From Dipodascopsis uninucleata var. uninucleata (Eukaryota > Ascomycota > Lipomycetes > Lipomycetales > Lipomycetaceae): 64,000 nt of DNA. Numbering within the stretch: the first letter of the stretch is position 1; each line of letters begins with the position of its first letter. The stretch is from the NCBI GenBank assembly GCA_030568195.1, contig JAJLTO010000004.1, positions 434,001-498,000 of the forward strand. The letters run 5' to 3'. Below are positions 1-10,436 of the stretch, piece after piece. The notes under the pieces are model-generated. The model did not search any database and was not told the DNA's origin. It was given only the letters and a program-made list of their open reading frames with translations. Position numbers and translations under genes: made by a program.

Positions 1-1361
1 TACGTAATATCGAGGTCGTAGATGACTCTCATAAAATAGATGATGAAGTTGTTGAAGATTTATATGGTAAAGAGCATCTCAGTATTATTTTCATGGGCCA
101 CGTCGATGCTGGAAAGTCAACTATGGGAGGTAATCTTCTTTTTCTGACTGGAACTGTTGATAAGCGTACTATGGAGAAATATGAAAAGGAGGCTAAGGAT
201 GCAGGTCGAGAGAATTGGTATTTGTCTTGGGTTCTTGATCTTACTAGTGAGGAGCGATCTAAGGGTAAGACTGTTGAAGTAGGTCGAGGCTTTTTTGAAA
301 CGGAGAAGCGACGATATACCATTCTTGATGCGCCTGGACACAAGACTTATGTTCCCAGTATGATTGGTGGTGCTTCTCAGGCAGATATTGGTATTTTGGT
401 AATTTCTGCTCGTAAGGGTGAATACGAAACTGGTTTTGAACGAGGAGGACAGACTCGCGAGCATGCGGTTCTTGCCAAAAATCAGGGCGTTAACAAACTT
501 GTTGTCGCAGTCAATAAGATGGACGATCCTACTGTGAACTGGTCTAAGGAGAGGTATGATGAATGTATTGGCAAGTTAGGAACATATTTGAAATCTCTTG
601 GATACAAGCCTAAGGAGGATGTCATATTCATGCCTGTTTCAGCATATGCTGGTTATGGTTTAAAAGATCGTGTTCCTAAAGATCGTTGCCCGTGGTATGA
701 CGGACCGTCTTTGCTGGAATTCTTGGATAATGTTCCATTGGCTAATAGAAAGGTTAACGCTCCTTTCATGATGCCAATCGGTGGAAAGTTCCGTGATCTT
801 GGTACTGTTGTAGAAGGAAAAATCGAGAGTGGACATATTAAGAAGGGCTCTTCATTATTGCTTATGCCAAACAAAGTTCCAGTTGAAATTTTGACTATCT
901 ATAACGAGACTGAGCAGGAGACAGGTGCTGCGGCCTGCGGTGAGCAAGTGAAGCTTAGATTGAAGGGTGTTGAAGAAGAAGACGTTCAGGTTGGTTTCGT
1001 ACTTTCTTCTGTCGATCATCCAGTGCACACAGTCACTGCATTTGAAGCTCAGATTGCAATTATTGAGCTTAAGAGTATTCTTTCTGCTGGATTTACTTGT
1101 GTCATTCATGTCCATACTGCAGTTGAGGAGGTGACATTCAATGCTCTGTTACATAAGCTCGAGAAGGGTACCAATCGTAAGAGTAAAAAGCCACCAGCTT
1201 TTGCTACACGAGGAATGAAGATCATTGCAAGACTCGAAGTTGTTTCAACGTCAGGATTCTGCATTGAGCGATTTGAAGATTATCCACAGCTTGGACGATT
1301 TACTCTTCGAGATCAAGGCAACACTATTGCTATTGGCAAAGTGACCAAGCTTCTCAATTAA
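1..1361 (+). CDS. SUP35: eRF3 translation termination GTPase, 5' partial
   Basis: This is the GTPase and C-terminal part of eRF3, the GTPase that works with eRF1 to release finished proteins at stop codons in the cytosol. The frame is open from base 3, so the gene runs in from outside the window; the first in-frame ATG at 93 lies inside the P-loop region and is not the real start. Motifs in order are GHVDAGKST (G1), a GKTVEVG switch region (G2), DAPGHK (G3), NKMDD (G4) and a SAYAG element (G5). Beta-barrel domains follow, with the family signatures GTNRKSKKPPAFA and FTLRDQG. The residues just before G1 are acidic, as in the linker domain of yeast Sup35; any prion-like N-terminal domain lies off the left edge. 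The stop is TAA at 1359-1361. The gene converges on the zinc-cluster gene across 1.36 kb. Identity is very secure because nearly the whole length matches the family. Confidence 0.97.
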   Translation, partial: RNIEVVDDSHKIDDEVVEDLYGKEHLSIIFMGHVDAGKSTMGGNLLFLTGTVDKRTMEKYEKEAKDAGRENWYLSWVLDLTSEERSKGKTVEVGRGFFETEKRRYTILDAPGHKTYVPSMIGGASQADIGILVISARKGEYETGFERGGQTREHAVLAKNQGVNKLVVAVNKMDDPTVNWSKERYDECIGKLGTYLKSLGYKPKEDVIFMPVSAYAGYGLKDRVPKDRCPWYDGPSLLEFLDNVPLANRKVNAPFMMPIGGKFRDLGTVVEGKIESGHIKKGSSLLLMPNKVPVEILTIYNETEQETGAAACGEQVKLRLKGVEEEDVQVGFVLSSVDHPVHTVTAFEAQIAIIELKSILSAGFTCVIHVHTAVEEVTFNALLHKLEKGTNRKSKKPPAFATRGMKIIARLEVVSTSGFCIERFEDYPQLGRFTLRDQGNTIAIGKVTKLLN

Positions 1362-2720
1362 AATATAAACGAGAAATATTGAGGCGAATTCTGCTGGAAA
1401 CTGAATATTAAATCGAAACATTGTGTGGAAATTAACTTATTGAATAGTTCGAATCAGCTTGCTTTACAGTCGGTTAATATTGTTCATCAGTTCACGATTT
1501 CTTTCATAATCCTGATTTTGTCAATTACATTCTTTTATTTGTCTCTAGACAAAAAGTTGTTTTATTGTTTACTTTTTGTATCAGAAGCTAGAAAAATTTA
1601 CTTTTTTATATAGTTTTTTCATAAGCTGAGCATAAGAGGCGAATAACTAGTAGTAATGGTACTTTGAAGGTTATTAGTCTATAATGTGTTTATTATATAC
1701 ACCTTTAGTATGTCTATATCCTTAATAATAACGTGAACTACATTAATTTAAAAGGATCCAAAGCCATCAGTAGCTTATTCAAGTCTCTAAGTAGACTAGA
1801 TCCTAGTTATATCTTTTATTGTCTATTTAGAATCGTACCAAGACAGTCGTGACTCGTAGCGTGAATTATTGAGCACCAAATATTCTTAAGTTACCTTAGC
1901 TGGATTTGGTTAACAGCATTTCAATGCTTGTATATAGCAGCAACTTTTCTGTTTGAGCTGTCGTTCTGTATAATAGTTATCACATAATACCTAAGAATAA
2001 AGTGTTGATATTTCATCTAGTATAAGTTGTTATAGAGCACGTAGTATTGTGCACCTCTATACAGAATAGTCTGCAATCTACAGCATCTGATCACAAATAG
2101 CTTGCAAGCGATCCGTCGTGTTAGCCAATTCTCTGTTTGAAGAAAACACTTAATAATTGAAAACGATTATCTATATTGCACGGAAAATCAAACTAAAGAC
2201 TGAAATACTTTTCGATCTTGCTTCACAAAAGAAATAAGACTTTTACTCGGATAATCATGTTTTAGAAACAACTTGGAAGTACCAAGCGACCACGTTACCG
2301 GTATGGATCTAACAGATAATTCACAGTTCTGATAGTAAGCGAAAGCAACATGATGCTTGCAACCAGACATATAAGCATACATTAGCATTCATTGGTAACC
2401 AGTGTCAAAATATACGGAAATAATGACAAGAAATATTAAGAAAATAAATTCTTATGATAATGAAACGGAAATATATTTCCACATAAGCAAAATATTACAC
2501 CTGTTTAACTCATAATACACAAAAGATAGCCTTCTAGAAAATAGCATAGAGGAACCACAGAGAAGTATGTAAGGACCAAATCATTAAACATTACCATGAT
2601 TAGAATGCGTATACTAATCATGGTAAACAAAAACCATAAAAAGAGAAAAACTATCACTGATATATGAACCAATTCATCCTTAAATTCAAACTATATAAAA
2701 AAAGCACCGAAAAAAATAGA
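1362..2720. other. Convergent intergenic region (SUP35 3' / zinc-cluster gene 3')
   Basis: This is AT-rich, non-coding-looking DNA between two converging genes. Open frames of about 60 codons occur but have no family resemblance. The only structured element I see is the perfect inverted repeat at 2591-2626, close to the end of the minus-strand gene. Confidence 0.7.
2591..2626. repeat. Perfect 13-bp inverted repeat with 10-nt loop
   Basis: The left arm TTACCATGATTAG (2591-2603) is exactly reverse-complementary to the right arm at 2614-2626, around a 10-base loop. It lies about 95 bases beyond the stop of the minus-strand zinc-cluster gene, so it could fold in that gene's 3' UTR or act as a dyad protein-binding site. 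Function is inferred only from position. Confidence 0.75.
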
Positions 2721-5440
2721 CTAGCCAACTATCAAATAGCCCAGATATCCTACATTTCTCAGCTTGATGGTCTCAGCTGCTAGCCGGTTGCTTGGTACAG
2801 CATCAGCATGCTCACCAACAGCAATCGCAGCTAGACGTTCTAAAGAACTATCCATCTGCTTATGAGAAAGTGAATTATAATTTTGGAGATTACGCTGATT
2901 TGATGCGACAGGACTATGATTTTCAGGATGAGAATTGGGTGTATAATTAGTTGTCATCTCACAATCCATCTTACACTTCGAAAGTAGTGCATGTATTCTA
3001 GAATCCCATCTTGTGGCAGCCGAAGGATGCGTTGTTGGCGTATACGCCAAGGCATCAAGAAAAGTATTGATAGCACGTAAAGCATCGTCTCGGGTCTCGT
3101 GAACATCAGCCAAGTCGACAAGGGTAGCACCTGTGAGTGCCAAGAAATGATGGCCAAGAGGACCAGCAAAGGGCGAAGATTGTGACAATATATTGCCTCT
3201 TGAAATGTGGTTAACAATTCGAAGGGCAGGTCCCAAAAGTATCTGAGGATTCGGCACGTTCAATAATCTATATAGTGCTAGCTTGATATGCCAGTATGCA
3301 AGGTCAAGGACTGCAAAATGATCTGACTGTTGTTCAATAGACTCACGGATACGATCCAATTCATTGCGTAGTAGAGTAGCCATAAATATATGTCGGGCAC
3401 CGGTCATGGAGTCTTCATTGAAGTTACAAGCCTCGAATATGTGCCCAAGAACCATCGAGAATCTTAAAAGATGATAAGGTATGCTTGTGAGAGTCTGCAT
3501 ATCTGACGATGAGATACGGAAAGAAGATTCAGGATACTGGAGGGGAAGTGCCAATGATGCAGCTGTCCAGCGATCTAAACAGGCGAGTACGAGAACTATC
3601 CGTCGACCGGTGTTTGGCTCAGAATCAATGTCAATAGCAGCATTGTCTCGCATTGTAGAAGCGCTGCTAGGCAAAGCATGCAGACGCAGCGAATGTGCTA
3701 GCCCAATAGCAGATCCAAGCCAGCACGACTTTGATCTCAAAGGGCCAGATTCCAATGCTCGCGGTCCATGATTATCAGCCTCGAGAGCTAACAAAATGGC
3801 GGCTTGCACAAGTAATAAAGCGGACGACAGTGGCAAATCAGCAGGGCTAGCATGAGCATCATTAAAATTTTGTATGGCTCGAGAGAGATCAGAATGTGCT
3901 CTAGAGTGAAATGAAGGAGGAGAAGCAGGATGCGAACGAACAAGTGCATATAGCGAATATAAACAAGTATTGCGTACAGCAGATGGGGCCGCAATAAATA
4001 TCGAACGCAGACGTGCCTTCGAGTGGGCCAAGACTGGGAACACTGGATGCACTAGCGAATAGTACAAGTCGATGCACTCTTCCTCCCAAACAAACGGGAA
4101 AAGATTGTCTGACACAGACAGTGAGGACGATTCGCGAGGCTCACAGACACCAATCGAATGACGTTGATAACCATAAACTTGCGGCAGTGGATTCTGTCCT
4201 CCAAGATTCTTCTCATACGGAGGTTTCCAGTAGTGGTTTGGTGCGTTAGGTGGTGGTAGGTAAGGTGGGGCGGGTTCGTCAACAACAACAGTAGGTGGTT
4301 GCGGGATTAGCGAAGGTAAAATGTGATTTTCGTTATTGCCTGCCCGTAACGAGTCAATCGATGGAAGACGATCAGGCGGAAAGTGCGACCTGCCAGTAGA
4401 TAAAGACCGATTTAGGTCATGGGTATATTCAGCCACGCTAGAAAAAGCACGCTTTCTAGGGCCTGGTGGAACCGGATTCAGTATCGTAGGTGAGTGAATA
4501 GAATGTGTAGAGTCAGTACGGGGTCGCGGCAGTGGCATCAGAGGATCTAAACCACCAGAGCCATATTGCGAACCGGGTGAGGTTGGTCCATGATTGTGGC
4601 CACTGCTCGAGCTGCTGACGCTTGCTTTATGACCACCGGAGCTATTGTTGTTAGGGGGAATCGAGCTGACGGCACCCGCAATACCGCTCGGCTCACTACT
4701 TGACATTGAGTGCTCAAGAGAATTGAGTCGGTCTTCAAGTTCTTTAATGTATCTGTGAGAACATAATATGCAAAGAGGACACGGAAGATGTTAGTTTTGC
4801 AGTAAGACTGTATTCTGGTTTTAGCAGCCAGAAATCCTAAGAACTAGTCGAAAAACATAAAACACGAACACGCGATAATACACACCCTTTACTTGGACCT
4901 CGTTTCATCGGAATCCGGCTGAATGAGCATTTCTCTCCAACCCGCCGACATGATGAGCATTGTTCAGGACCATTGTCGGGCGAGGCATCGCATCTAATTT
5001 TCTTTCGACGGCACTATAACAAGCGCAGGAGCAAAAATAATTAGCATTCAATCTCGAAGCATTTGCAGCTCAGTTCTTATATTTATCCTAATACAACAGT
5101 TTTGCAATGCCTAGCCAAAGTGAACAGAAATTACAGTGGTCATTGAACGAGTTGTGGAAATTTTACAGCTAGGACAGAGAATTATACTCCTCGTTCGCAG
5201 CTTAAAGCCCCTGTTCATTTGACATCCACACATCCGCCCCTTTGAATAGGATTCATCAAATACATAACAGATTTCTTCATGTTCCAGCTATCCACTAACC
5301 TCATCGCACGCTCTTGACACTTTCGAACGCTTGCGTGGAGCTGAAGACGGCGTTCCATTTGCCGAGCTATTGGCCGAATGCTGTTCTGTCATACTTTCTT
5401 TGACCTGTAATCTGTCGTATCGGCTATCGAATTCCTCCAT
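2721..5440 (-). CDS. Zn(II)2Cys6 transcription factor, Rgt1-like
   Basis: This is a fungal zinc-cluster regulator of 766 residues encoded by exons 5440-5300, 5013-4886 and 4752-2721. The start at 5440 is supported by an in-frame stop just upstream. The DNA-binding domain is split by intron 1: ACDE ends exon 1 and CRRKKIRCD opens exon 2. Then come CSSCRRVGEKCSF and the linker RIPMKRGPSKGY, followed by a short coiled-coil dimerisation stretch (IKELEDRLNSLE). This linker type is shared by Saccharomyces Rgt1 and Eds1, the glucose-sensing repressor group. A middle homology region with HPVFPVLAHSKARL follows at roughly residue 310. The N-terminal third after the domain is Ser/Gly/Pro-rich. Intron 2 carries a clear ACTAAC branch site. 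The gene diverges from the copper-fist gene. The zinc-cluster class is certain; the Rgt1 assignment rests on the linker and is moderate, and the target genes cannot be read from sequence. Confidence 0.88.
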
Positions 5441-5640
5441 CGACACCAGCGACGACTACTGGCTAATGACACCGCTACTTTTAGGTCCACTTGTCGCTGC
5501 CGTCGATATATGTGATAATAAACTTTTATTTTCTTCGTAGTAGCGAAGAATTTTTCCTTACACTAGGGAAAAATATAGATCCTAAAGGGTGGGGAATACG
5601 CAGCCCTAAACCATACTAGTGCTAATTTTCTTCTCGACCC

Positions 5641-5898
5641 GCCGTGTCACGTGAGATTGCGCTGCGCAGATGCTGCGCCCTACGTTACACGAGGCTTAGG
5701 GCAGTAACCCTAAGGCAAGGCGTGGGCCAGGGCCGCGGCGACCGCCGGGACTACCCGGCCGATCGGGTATGACACGGAGTGGACAAACGCAGTTGTCTAG
5801 GCAACCCCACCTGTCGCAGTACGGGACCCACAGAAGCATTCGCCTGGCAACGAGAGAAAGTTACCCGGACATCGGTAAACTCATGTTCCGGTTTTTTG
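5641..5898 (+). ncRNA. GC-rich stem-loop island, candidate structured RNA gene
   Basis: By hand count 149 of the 240 bases from 5641 to 5880 are G or C (62%), against surroundings that are clearly AT-rich. It contains perfect short stems: CTTAGGG/CCCTAAG (5695-5701 with 5708-5714) and GCCGGG/CCCGGC (5744-5749 with 5754-5759). A bulged stem (5865-5872 with 5883-5891) is followed directly by six T residues at 5892-5897, which resembles a Pol III end. No open reading frame explains the composition. I could not match it to RNase P, RNase MRP, SRP or telomerase RNA by eye. It could instead be an unusual promoter or 5' UTR, and the strand is chosen only from the T-run. Confidence 0.25.
5648..5653. 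promoter_or_regulatory. CACGTG E-box
   Basis: A palindromic CACGTG core, the binding site of fungal bHLH factors such as Cbf1 and Pho4, lies about 210 bases upstream of the zinc-cluster start. One isolated hexamer is weak evidence of use. Confidence 0.35.
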
Positions 5899-6033
5899 GT
5901 ACGCTTGTAGACTGGCGCTGAGACTTGGGCTAAGGCTTAGCTGGAGCTCGGCTTTGGTCTCTAAGATCTCAGCTCTTTTGAGCTAGAGCAGTCAAGTAGA
6001 GCAGACGTCTAGAGCCAAGCTCATAGAATTATG

Positions 6034-6045
6034 CCAAGCTTTTTT
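6034..6045 (+). repeat. 12-base motif CCAAGCTTTTTT, copy 1
   Basis: This is an exact 12-mer also found at 9270-9281 and 9876-9887, so all three copies I noticed flank the copper-fist gene. Function is unknown. The T-run could end Pol III transcripts or be part of a binding site. Confidence 0.5.
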
Positions 6046-7106
6046 AGTGAAAACTCAATCGCCGCAAAATATGCGGCGTATTGCATACTCGCAGGACAAA
6101 TAATTCCTCTAGGGGTTAGCCAGAAAGCTAGCGTGAAAGTATATAAATAAGATTGTGATTTTAATGTGATCGGTGTGTGAATGAGATCGGACAAGCAAAA
6201 CTTAGTTTTAATAGACTTGAAATTTGCGTCCGCAGCGCACAAAGTATGGTGGGTTCGCTAGCCGCCCTGATATTGCAGAAAGTAGCCTTGGGCCTTGCGC
6301 CGACTAATTTTCCCTCACAGTTTGCATTCTTTTTTCCCTGCCACTACGACTACCTTATGGATAGATATATTTAGGGAGCACACTCCATTTTTTCACAGTT
6401 TTTTTTCCCACATAACCTTCACATTTTTACTCTTGACTTGGTATTTTGAAGAGTTCCCATAACGAGGTTTGCAACGTTCGGTAGACTATCATCAGTTACG
6501 CCGCGCTGATTAATCGTCAGACTTGTGTTTGCTCTTGTCAATACGAGCGAAGCGGGCAGAAGAACACTGGATGTTTACGGCTTTCCGGCTAAGCACAACG
6601 TAGCACACGCAAGAGTTTAAAACCGCAAGTTGATGGAATTCTGAACCTTTCAGAGCTGTGAGAGTGCAGTCTCTTGGTTACAAGTGTATTAACCGGAGTT
6701 TTATTTTTATTTTGTTTTATTGCTGCCTTATTATCTTCCTTTTGCTTCCTCAGCGCTACATGTCTGAGGTGACGCTCCAGATTTGATAGACTACCGACGG
6801 ATACCGAACGAACAAGGAACCAAAAACGACACGGAAAGTCGACAGAGTTTTTACTATACTTTTTACTCTGGTGCAAGTGCTGTTTCTCAACTCGCTACTT
6901 CCCTGTATCGGTATCGCGGAGTGAATGACTTACGATCTCTAGGAGGAGCAGAGACACTGAGACGAGGGCTGTGCAAGCCCATATCTTATTAGTACCATAG
7001 ATTTCATAGATTGTCACGCGCAGTTTTGCAGATTTGTTTTTGATTGTTTTTATATCGCTATTATCTATTTCTTTTGATCACAATATAACGGTTTAAAACT
7101 GGCGTA

Positions 7107-8401
7107 ATGGTTTTTATTGACGGGGTAAAATACGCATGCGAGGTAAGTAATTAGCCGATACCCATTAACCACGCTTTTGACTATTCTGGATGTTAACTTT
7201 TCTTGTTGTACAGACATGTATTCGTGGACACCGAGTGACTACCTGTGCACACAAAGACAGGCCCTTGACGATGATTAAACCCAAGGGCCGTCCGGTATCG
7301 CAATGTGCACATTGTCGTGAAGCGAGAAAGACACGAGCTCTACACACCAGATGCGAGTGTACAGAGATACGAAAGCATAAAAGTGCCGGTGCTAAAGTGC
7401 AAGTTCAAAGCTCATCTACTTGCTGTTGTGGCAAGGGAGGCCCTTGTGACTGTTCAAAATTGAAGAATGCGGGCCGTGCCGCAGCAAATGCCCATAAGGC
7501 GCAGACAAAGGCAATGATTGCTGGTATTTCAAAATCTAGCCCTGTATCTTCTGGGCACATAAAGTCAGAGCTTCCAAGCGAAACTTTGGTATCAGAGCTT
7601 TTTTCGAGTGCTTCGATACCTCACATTAATGCATCGTCGTCTCCTATCGCAATGACAACACAGTCTAATGAGTCTACACAGTTGACTGTGCATCCTGCAG
7701 CGGAGCGCGCACCTATTCCGCAGCCTGCAAACTATGCAACTTTCGATTCATTTGTGAGTAATTTTGTTCTGCAGAATGGTGGTAATCCAGTACCACCACC
7801 GCAATCATCTTCTGTTCAAGGAGTAGCTGCTTCGCGCGGCAATAGCGTGTCTGTAGCGTCTACGTCAGCTGTTTCGACCGTAGCTCCTGTGTATGAATAC
7901 TCTACTATTTTTGATCAGAATAATTACAGTAATTCACCGCAAGATGGTGCTACAGGGCAGGCACCAAACACAAATTCATTCGATCCATTTGATATATACA
8001 ATCCGACTTTCTATGGACCCCTTGTACCGCCTCCAAATGCTTATACAGTCGCACCTACACAGGCTGATTTAAGTTCCAATATCATTAATAGTCACAACAA
8101 TGGCAGTCATGGTGGCAGCAGTCACAATAGCAACAACTTTATTAACGATACTGGAAATAATCATAATATTATGGGGTCGTTGCAAAGCACAGTTTCATTA
8201 AATGCGGCAAATCCTACAATCACATCTACAGTTACGCAATTTTCGACTATACCTACGCATCCTGGTGTAATGACATCCATGAGTCCAACTGTTCTCCCTA
8301 TTACAGGAATATCTCAACCGAACTTCATACTTGAATCACAGCTACAATCTGAAGATTATGAGCAATTCACACGTCAGATGCTTGCTACCACGAAGTATTA
8401 G
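7107..8401 (+). CDS. Copper-fist transcription factor (Ace1/Amt1/Cuf1 family)
   Basis: This is a copper-sensing DNA-binding regulator of 407 residues. Exon 1 is 7107-7142 (12 codons), then a 71-bp intron with a GTTAAC-type branch site, then exon 2 at 7214-8401. The N-terminus is a textbook copper fist: C11, C14, C23 and H25 form the zinc site with Ace1 spacing, and KGRP (residues 36-39) is the minor-groove motif. Cysteine pairs follow (CAHC, CEC, then a dense CCCGKGGPCDC) that would hold a Cu(I) cluster. Beyond about residue 100 the protein is Ser/Thr/Asn/Pro-rich with no further cysteines, so it lacks the C-terminal Cys repeat of Mac1-type or GRISEA-type low-copper activators. This points to an Ace1-like sensor of copper excess, though that is inference. 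It diverges from the zinc-cluster gene. The family call is certain. Confidence 0.95.
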
Positions 8402-9269
8402 GTTCTATAGACAAACGAAGCTCCTTTATTTGATTTTCTTGTTTACCTGAAAATTTGTTCATTGTCAGATTTATCTTTTTGTGTATATTTTAGATTTCAT
8501 TATTGTCAATTTGTTTATTGTACCGGTGTAACTTTTTCTAAATGCCAATTCCCAGCTATTTGCATGCGACTGAGCGGAGGTTTCTGGACTCCCATCCTCC
8601 TGTAAAGTGATCGATGCTGGAGCTGTTTTTATTTACTGTATTAATTGTTTTGGACCGCATAGTCCTACTTCCACGTAATGCCGAAATATTTTGAGCTATT
8701 GGCTTAATGCCAAACTACTATAGGTATAACATTGTAGTAATATTATTATTGTGACCAAAGAGTCGATTACTTTTGAAGTTAACATTCATGGCTATTTTAA
8801 GTGGAAAGATACGAAATTTTGATTTTCTGGTTTCCTCGTTTCCGCACTACAGGTTATCTGAAGCCAAAGAAAATATATAGATAGATATCGAATAGTAACG
8901 CCACCATTCGCCTCAAAGTTATCGACCAGAAGTACAGATATTATAGGAAGGCTGTAGAAATTTCATAGTAGTTTCGCGTATGTAATCTTCCTGCCTGTGT
9001 ATCTCCTATAGAAAGCGTTTTGTGAAAACAGTTCACCCTGCAAATAGAAACAAGTGGTCTCCTGAGTATTTGGGTTCGAGCCACGGACACAGTGGACGAA
9101 ACAAGACAATGAGTGAATATACAGATAACTTTTGAATGATTCCTTCCTAACGAAGATCTATTAAATATTTAATTATCGGCAACCTTATGGAAAGGCTGAA
9201 TGAATAACAGGACCAAAAAACTGAGATGACACTCAAGCGGAGAAACAGTATTTAAGAGTCGTTTAAATA

Positions 9270-9281
9270 CCAAGCTTTTTT
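9270..9281 (+). repeat. 12-base motif CCAAGCTTTTTT, copy 2
   Basis: Second exact copy of the motif described at 6034-6045; it continues GAC. Confidence 0.5.
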
Positions 9282-9875
9282 GACTAGAGTTTAAATTTAT
9301 CATTTATCTAGGCAGCATTAATTTATAAGCAGTCCTGACACTAAGTCAGCCATAAATAAATAAGCATGCGTTTGTATACATTGTACTATTCTAGGTACGA
9401 CATAAGTTTGTTGGTACAATCAGCAACAGATATTCCCACTGTCACCTGTTTAAAACAGTAAATTCACAGCAAAGAATGGTAAAGAATAGCAAGAAGAGTT
9501 CTCTTAGTCTGTCACGGCCGAGAGTACAAGTGCATTACGTATTGATACCTATCCTGAAAGATTCTACGGAATAAGATTTGGAGGCGCAAAAAGGTGAGCT
9601 TGAGTCCTAATTCTATGACGATGTTCTCTGCAACAGAGAATTCACAGCAAAATATAAGCAATTTAATCGTATGGAGCTGACTTGCAAATACAATGAGTGC
9701 CATTAGATTTATTATCTATTTTTATAATCAAGTTGTCGTAAACCCTTCTTGCACATCGATGCTCCTTTCGTGTGCTTAACTTATTTAGTTCTGATTCTAA
9801 ATTAATCTGACTAACTTTCGAATCATGACAAATTTTATATAAACTTTAAATGGCACTGAAACCAAATTAAAATAG

Positions 9876-9887
9876 CCAAGCTTTTTT
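9876..9887 (+). repeat. 12-base motif CCAAGCTTTTTT, copy 3
   Basis: Third exact copy; it continues GAT, so copies 2 and 3 share CCAAGCTTTTTTGA, i.e. 14 bases. Confidence 0.5.
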
Positions 9888-10436
9888 GATAGGTGCAGCT
9901 TACCGCTTTTAATTGCAATCTATCAAGATTTGTGATCCAGCTTGCATCGCCCAATTTTAATAAAATTAAGTTGCTTATTAAAGTTCATAAAAGTCCACTA
10001 GGAGCAAATTTGCGGTTTCTATTAATTGCTTTCCATATTACTGCCATAATTTTCTTTGCATGGCCGCGTTGTGTACATAGTGCACTTTTCGGCCATTATC
10101 TTTGCTTTGGACTCCTGAATATAACTATGGGATTCTGGCGCAAATATACGCGAGATAATGTATAGGTATGTGTTACGCGTTCTTGTTTATGGGAGATTAA
10201 GAAGTCTCGGTTATTTAGGCTTGGTCGTGATCGGGTACATAGGACGCGTAACCCAATTGATATTACGTCATGCACGTATCAGATATATAATCTAGTGTGT
10301 ATGTTTACTAAATCGTATATTGTGGTATGAGAGTGGCTATATTTGTTTATAAAATAACTATTGATCATGCTGCCTCTCCCCATGTCCTTCAGTTCAACGA
10401 TAGAATAGTTCATAGCAAAGAGCCTTTATTGAATTT

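Larger units (their letters stand above)
5441..7106. other. Divergent promoter region between two transcription-factor genes
   Basis: These 1.67 kb separate the start codons of the zinc-cluster gene (-) and the copper-fist gene (+). The region holds a GC-rich block around 5641-5880, a CACGTG box, short stem-loops out to about 6000, a TATATAAATA element at 6140-6149 and one copy of a 12-base motif repeated in the next intergenic region. The short open frames here lack any family resemblance, so I do not call genes from them. Confidence 0.65.
8402..10436. other. Convergent intergenic region, no gene seen
   Basis: These 2 kb lie between the 3' ends of the copper-fist and Yrb30 genes. Open frames at 9512-9703 (-) and 9893-10165 (+) lack a credible ATG start or resemblance to a family. 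Two exact copies of CCAAGCTTTTTT lie here. Otherwise I see only AT-rich DNA. Confidence 0.6.

Noticed and set aside
9060-9090. GGTTCGAGCC string resembling a tRNA B box
   Set aside because: Flanking bases do not form a T-arm, acceptor stem or anticodon arm, so it is not a tRNA gene.
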